Below are positions 7,364-10,698 of a stretch of DNA of 10,698 nucleotides, piece by piece. The notes under the pieces were generated by a model, which saw only the letters and a list, made by a program, of their open reading frames with translations, did no database searches and was not told where the DNA came from. The DNA is taken from assembly GCA_027600665.1 (NCBI GenBank), contig JADGJL010001045.1:1-10698 (forward strand). Reading direction: 5' to 3'. The first letter of the stretch is position 1. Each line of letters begins with the position of its first letter. The DNA comes from Irineochytrium annulatum (Eukaryota > Chytridiomycota > Chytridiomycetes > Chytridiales > Chytridiaceae). A program made the translations under genes and the position numbers.

Positions 7364-7915
7364 ATGTTATTCTTCGCCTTTACTTGGCTTTCGCCTGTGC
7401 GCCGGTCAACGTGTCATCCCTTTATCTTCCTGTGGCCCGTGATGATTGATCGTGTTGCTGGATCGAGGATGACTTCCTGCCAACGACTCGAATATGGAGA
7501 TATGGTGCAGGCGCTCGACAGTCAGTCTGGCTGCCAACGCGTGAACAGGGCGGCAGAGACGTCAATAGTGGACGACGCGATCGCACCAGACGATTATGCG
7601 GAGAACTTACGCTTGGCGTCTCCAACCGCAGGGCAAAGGATCAACCGACGCCCATATTGGGAAGCGGATCCCAATATATATTATTCGCCGGATTTAAGCT
7701 GGTGTCTGATGCACGGTATTAGCAAGAGACAAGGGCCTTCGAGTGATGAGGTAATCATTTGCCACCTCTCCGGTCGGCCTTGTAAAGTGACCCTTTTCTC
7801 CCACGTATCAAACGTCATGGAGTATAGTGTTAACACTATACTCATTCGCGAACTTTACGCACGAAAACGTAATGTTAAAAGGTGGTACTCATTATGGCAG
7901 TACGAGGGAGGATAA
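7364..7915 (+). CDS. Possible orphan intronless ORF (hypothetical, 184 codons from first ATG)
   Basis: The frame is open from at least 7289 (a GTG) to TGA-free end at TAA 7913-7915; the first ATG is at 7364 and a second candidate is at 7442. At this base composition a stop-free run of over 200 codons is unlikely by chance. However, I recognise no domain, the codon choice is not GC-rich like the neighbours, it is unusually rich in Trp, Cys and Arg, and a perfect palindrome is embedded near its end (MEYSVNTILIRE). No transmembrane segment is clear beyond a hydrophobic stretch in the first 25 residues after 7364. It may be a young or species-specific gene, a degraded element, or chance. Confidence 0.2.
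   Translation: MLFFAFTWLSPVRRSTCHPFIFLWPVMIDRVAGSRMTSCQRLEYGDMVQALDSQSGCQRVNRAAETSIVDDAIAPDDYAENLRLASPTAGQRINRRPYWEADPNIYYSPDLSWCLMHGISKRQGPSSDEVIICHLSGRPCKVTLFSHVSNVMEYSVNTILIRELYARKRNVKRWYSLWQYEGG
7654..7677. repeat. Inverted repeat, 9-bp perfect stem with 6-nt loop
   Basis: ATATTGGGA at 7654-7662 pairs perfectly with TCCCAATAT at 7669-7677, with AGCGGA between. It lies inside the possible ORF. No T-run follows, so it does not look like a terminator. Confidence 0.8.
7820..7843. repeat. Perfect 24-bp palindrome
   Basis: The half-site GAGTATAGTGTT is followed immediately by its exact reverse complement, centred on GTTAAC. Symmetry stops sharply at both ends. It could be a binding site for a dimeric protein, head-to-head ends of small terminal inverted repeats, or a transposon footprint. 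Confidence 0.9.
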
Positions 7916-7959
7916 CAATGTCGAGGGTTCAAACAGCGCTTAATACATATTGACTGAAG

Positions 7960-7990
7960 GCTGCAAAAAGGTTGTAAAAGACTGTAAACA
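7960..7990 (+). repeat. Degenerate 10-nt tandem repeat (three units)
   Basis: The three adjacent units CTGCAAAAAG, GTTGTAAAAG and ACTGTAAACA share a TG-AAA core with 10-nt spacing. It is too short and diverged to assign a role. Confidence 0.5.
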
Positions 7991-8323
7991 AAGCAAATAC
8001 TTCTAAGGTGATGGCCTTGCTCCGAAAGTTACTACATGTCAAGCTAGATACGCAGGCGTTCAATAGAAATATCTCCTCGGCGGCTGCGAAACGCGAGGCG
8101 CCTGGCAACGACGGTTCGCACAAGCGGCCGTTCGCGTGTGCTAAAGAACTGGGCGTAGCTGGTGGTCATCGCAGCGTGAGATAGACGCACCTCACGTACG
8201 AGGAACAGAAATACATCTGATTCACAAGTCTTGATGTGTTTAGAACATAGTGGGCAACATGGAACAAAGGTCCACATATGAAAAAGGAAGCAAAGATCGA
8301 ATTGACTTCCAGACTAGGGGGAA

Positions 8324-9511
8324 TCAGCTGGCGTAGGTGTTTAACAACAGAATCCATGGCATCAGTTCCGTCCAAGTCGCAATAATCACGTCCATAAAAT
8401 CTTCCCCAGCCACGACGTCGTCGTCCACATCCCTCTTGATCCCAAAGCTCTTGAGCCTCAACAGATCGATCGCCTCGTGATCTTTCTTGTAACCCTTTGG
8501 CGCCGTCTTCAAGCTCTCGTTGTACGGCTCCCCATCCGGCGTCAGCGCATGCAGCGGGTCTTCGCCAAACATCTCCTTGAAGCTGTCCCTCCCCAACACG
8601 GCCCTCACGGCCGCCCCGTTGTCCGCATCTATCGCCGCCCGGATCGCCGCCAGCTTCCCCGACTGCACGTCCCATATCCCCGCCGCGACCCTGCTCTTCC
8701 CGGGTTCGATTTTGAAGAAGAAGCAACCCGGATGATCGGGCGGGAAGTTCTTCTTGGGGAAGGCGCAGGACACGTGCTTCTTGTACAGCGGCCCGCCGGA
8801 GAACCTCACGTCCCGGTTGATGCGGAAGATGCAGCTCTTGGCCGGGCAGTCCGGCAAAGCCGGGTCCATCACGCGGGCGCGATCCTTCAGGTAGTCGACA
8901 AAGATCTCAAACTCGGACTTGATGTCCTGCCACCGGGGCTTGTTCGCGACGAACCAGTCGCGGTCGTTCGTGTGCGAGGCGAGGTCACGGAGGAAGGGGA
9001 GCGTCTCCGGGCAGATGAGGACCTTGCCGGCGGAATCCGGGTCCCTTCGCGCCGCCCGGGGCTTCTGCCGTTTCCTTTTGGGGGTGGCGTGGGACTTGCC
9101 AGACCTGGCTGCGCGCTTCCTTGGTGTCACGACCTCCTCCTCGTCGTCGTCCTCATCGAGATCCTCTTCTTCCTCCTCGTCATCCCCGTCCCCGCCATCG
9201 TCCGGATCTTCATCTTCATCTGCGTCGTCGCCCTCGAATGCGTCGCTCTCCTCGTCGTTCTCGTCCGACGACGGCCCGGCTCCGCTTGGCTCGGCCGCCG
9301 CCAGCGCCCGCCCAGCGCTGTCGGCGTCACCCTCGGCGGCCGGTGCTGCTGCAACGCGAGAGGCCTTCACGCGGATGCTGGCTCGGTGGACTTCGCCGAC
9401 ACTGAGGATTTGGGCCTTCTTCGTGATGGGCATTGCTTTGGCGATGTTGATTTCTGAACAGACGAGAACGTTTGCCAGGCACGCGGGCGAGCCCTTAATC
9501 CTCAAGTGCAT
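8324..9511 (-). CDS. DUF2461 / TIGR02453 family protein with acidic and basic N-terminal tracts
   Basis: The molecular function of the family is unknown. The single 395-residue ORF has: a variable N-terminus; an Asp/Glu-rich tract (~83-126); a Lys/Arg-rich tract (~129-156, with PRKRAAR and PKRKRQKPRAARR) that looks like a nuclear localisation signal; and the DUF2461 core (~167-392). Core motifs seen are PETLPFLRDLASHTNDRDWF, then FRINRDVRFS (229-238), FFFKIEPG, AAGIWDVQSGKLAAIRAAID, PKGYKKDHEAIDLLRLKSFG (338-357) and a C-terminal LMPWILLLN. The usual KDKTPYK after RFS is replaced by GGPLYKK, one residue shorter, without any frameshift. The start is at 9511 or, equally plausibly, at the internal Met27 (9433; MPITKKAQ), since the first 26 residues look unlike the family. 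No intron is needed. Nuclear location is inferred from the basic tract only. Confidence 0.9.
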   Translation of the reverse strand: MHLRIKGSPACLANVLVCSEINIAKAMPITKKAQILSVGEVHRASIRVKASRVAAAPAAEGDADSAGRALAAAEPSGAGPSSDENDEESDAFEGDDADEDEDPDDGGDGDDEEEEEDLDEDDDEEEVVTPRKRAARSGKSHATPKRKRQKPRAARRDPDSAGKVLICPETLPFLRDLASHTNDRDWFVANKPRWQDIKSEFEIFVDYLKDRARVMDPALPDCPAKSCIFRINRDVRFSGGPLYKKHVSCAFPKKNFPPDHPGCFFFKIEPGKSRVAAGIWDVQSGKLAAIRAAIDADNGAAVRAVLGRDSFKEMFGEDPLHALTPDGEPYNESLKTAPKGYKKDHEAIDLLRLKSFGIKRDVDDDVVAGEDFMDVIIATWTELMPWILLLNTYAS

Positions 9512-10154
9512 GACGCGCGAACGCCTTGGTCTGACCTGCTACCGTGGCCGCAATTAACTGCATAATCACGGCCGAGGCCGAGCGACGGGTCGCTGTTAAC
9601 ATCTCGGCCCCCTCGCGGGTTTCCTCCGGGAGGTCTGGCTGGGAACGGGAACTGGGGCTCGAGGGCCGAAGCGGACTGCTATGCCGTGGCTGGCTGGGCG
9701 GCCCTTCCGAGTTTCTACCCCAGACCCCCCTGTTGTCGGTCCAACCGTCTATGTCCCAAGAATGTCTGTTGATCCCTCATGCCTCTTCCGTCATCCATTC
9801 CCACCAATCGGCGTTGTTCCCTCCGTGGGCGAAACTCCGCCCCCATGCTCTGGAACTTGTGCTCCAGGCCGCGGACCCCATTGAGTTTCCGCTTCCCCAA
9901 TATCAGCTTTCCGGCATCCACGGTCTGGAGCGCTCTCGACCGGTGTATCTCGCGAAAGTTATCACTCCTTTCGACCGAGGGGTGCTCAAAGCCCAGAGTG
10001 TCCCTTCATACGGGAAGCGCGCGGACGGAAGGAAGAGCGGACGGCGGAGAAGAGATCCCGAGCCTGAGAACGCGACCGGCCGACCGAGAATCAAGAGCGA
10101 GGCCCTCAACGCTCTCACCTGCTCCGGACACGCCTTCATCAACCCAGAGGGAGC
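9512..10154. other. Divergent upstream region of the DUF2461 gene and the right-end gene
   Basis: This spacer of about 640 bp should hold both promoters. A 238-codon plus-strand frame starting at a GTG (9544) crosses it, but its translation has no recognisable motif and the stretch is GC-rich enough for long chance frames. No TATA box stands out. A plus-strand purine-rich patch lies around 10013-10060. Confidence 0.5.
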
Positions 10155-10698
10155 ATGCCGTCCCCACAGCACGACACTCCCCCATCCCCGCACGACGCCA
10201 ATACCCACGCCGTCGACGAGGACAAATTCACGCTGCGGCATCTTAGCCCAACCAAGGTAACCCCCGCTCTCCTTTTTCTCTCCATGGCGCATGCAAACAA
10301 CATCTTAAGCGCTTCATCTCACAGCCCTCGTTCTCCCAGCGGCCAGAACCGGCACCCATGCATCACGAAAGGCCGCCCCGAATCCCCGAACCTTATCGCG
10401 ACCCCGCGTTCAACACGACGACCGCGGCGACCGACCATCCCCCGCACGCAGCGCGCGCCGCCGACTCCCCAACCCCGATATCTCGTGACGCGACCAGCAT
10501 GAGGGGCCACAGGCCCAGGCGATGCAGGCTCGAGACGTCGTGCTCCGTGGCATCATCCGCCAGCGTCCTGTCCGCCTCGTCGTCGTCCACGACCGTGACG
10601 GATAGGAAGGAGGGCACGCCGGCGGAACCAATGGTGGTGGTGGATGTGAAACGAGGAAAGTGGGATTTCCACGTCAGGAGGGCGGCGGGCAGGAGGAG
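10155..10698 (+). CDS. 5' end of an unrecognised protein gene, two exons visible, 3'-truncated
   Basis: Exon 1 (10155-10256, 34 codons, beginning MPSPQHDTPPSP and ending LRHLSPTK) ends at a donor GTAACC. The second exon (10325 to the edge) is then open in phase 0 for 124 codons with no stop. The encoded N-terminus is low-complexity: Pro/His/Arg-rich first, then Ser/Thr-rich around a short Arg/Cys patch (HRPRRCRLETSCS), and finally a more ordered-looking VVVDVKRGKWDFHVRRAAGRR. I do not recognise a domain; such disordered N-termini are common in fungal regulatory proteins. Support is the clean splice signals plus the long open frame; shifting or skipping the intron would lose the frame. Confidence 0.5.
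10257..10324 (+). other. Predicted intron in the right-end gene (68 nt)
   Basis: The donor is GTAACC after AAG, a pyrimidine-rich stretch follows, and the acceptor ATCTCACAG ends at 10324. It keeps phase 0 between two open segments. The branch site is not clear; CTTAAG about 20 nt before the end is the best candidate. Confidence 0.5.

Larger units (their letters stand above)
7329..8323. other. Spacer without a recognised gene
   Basis: This roughly 1-kb stretch has intermediate base composition. It holds one open frame to 7915, a hairpin at 7654-7677, a perfect palindrome at 7820-7843 and a short degenerate 10-nt repeat at 7960-7990. The part from about 8050 to 8323 is presumably the 3' flank of the minus-strand DUF2461 gene. 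I see no transposase, reverse transcriptase or terminal repeats. Confidence 0.5.

Noticed and set aside
7212..7920. Solo LTR of a tRNA-targeting retrotransposon (TGTTG start after the tRNA)
   Set aside because: There is no matching CAACA end, no target-site duplication and no primer-binding site.
7890..7940. Possible extra tRNA (B-box-like GGTTCAAAC)
   Set aside because: No cloverleaf can be folded around it and no A box is at the right spacing.
8477..9457. 326-codon plus-strand frame
   Set aside because: It is a shadow of the GC-rich DUF2461 gene; the translation has no family motif while the minus frame has many.
9544..10260. 238-codon plus-strand frame starting at GTG
   Set aside because: It has no motif, no proper ATG at its head and overlaps the better-supported 10155 exon in another frame; GC-rich spacers give such frames by chance.
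10393..10631. Minus-strand frames of 73-74 codons at the right end
   Set aside because: They are antisense to the longer open plus-strand exon and have no motif.

Overview
The window looks like a piece of a filamentous or early-diverging fungal nuclear genome. The evidence is a set of short spliceosomal introns (42-97 nt) with CTAAC-type branch sites, a fungal-type copper ATPase with an intron-split N-terminus, a membrane-anchored steryl-ester lipase of the Tgl1/Yeh type, a eukaryotic tRNA-Glu gene with internal A and B boxes, and GC-rich genes separated by visibly AT-richer spacers. I cannot name the species or the phylum.

Layout: (1) Positions 1-3490, minus strand: a P1B-type Cu(I)-transporting ATPase of four exons. 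The 3' part lies off the left edge, so 1092 residues are visible. It carries three GMTCxxC metal-binding domains and, in its first exon, a regular CxC-xx-CxC-xx-CxC cysteine array. (2) Positions 3491-3595: a roughly 105-bp spacer between start codons, separating it from a divergently transcribed gene. (3) Positions 3596-6156, plus strand: a five-exon acid lipase/steryl ester hydrolase (790 residues predicted) with a complete Ser-Asp-His triad and a long low-complexity tail. (4) Positions 6157-7139: an AT-richer spacer that includes about 500 nt of strongly purine-biased plus strand and an A15 run. (5) Positions 7140-7211: tRNA-Glu(CTC), followed by a T5 terminator and, about 50 bp further on, a decayed second tRNA-Glu-like copy. 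(6) Positions 7329-8323: sequence without a recognised gene. It holds a statistically longish intronless ORF, a perfect 24-bp palindrome and a 9-bp-stem hairpin. (7) Positions 8324-9511, minus strand: a DUF2461 (TIGR02453) family protein with an acidic/basic N-terminus. (8) Positions 9512-10154: spacer. (9) Position 10155 to the right edge, plus strand: the 5' end of an unrecognised two-exon (so far) gene.

The genes do not form a pathway; this is an ordinary eukaryotic gene neighbourhood. The most interesting item is the copper ATPase N-terminus. Its first exon encodes a Cys array spaced like the copper-cluster motifs of fungal copper sensors and metallothioneins, and retention of the following intron would yield a separate small Cys-rich protein of 127 residues. 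No mobile element, CRISPR array or clearly new multi-gene system is visible.
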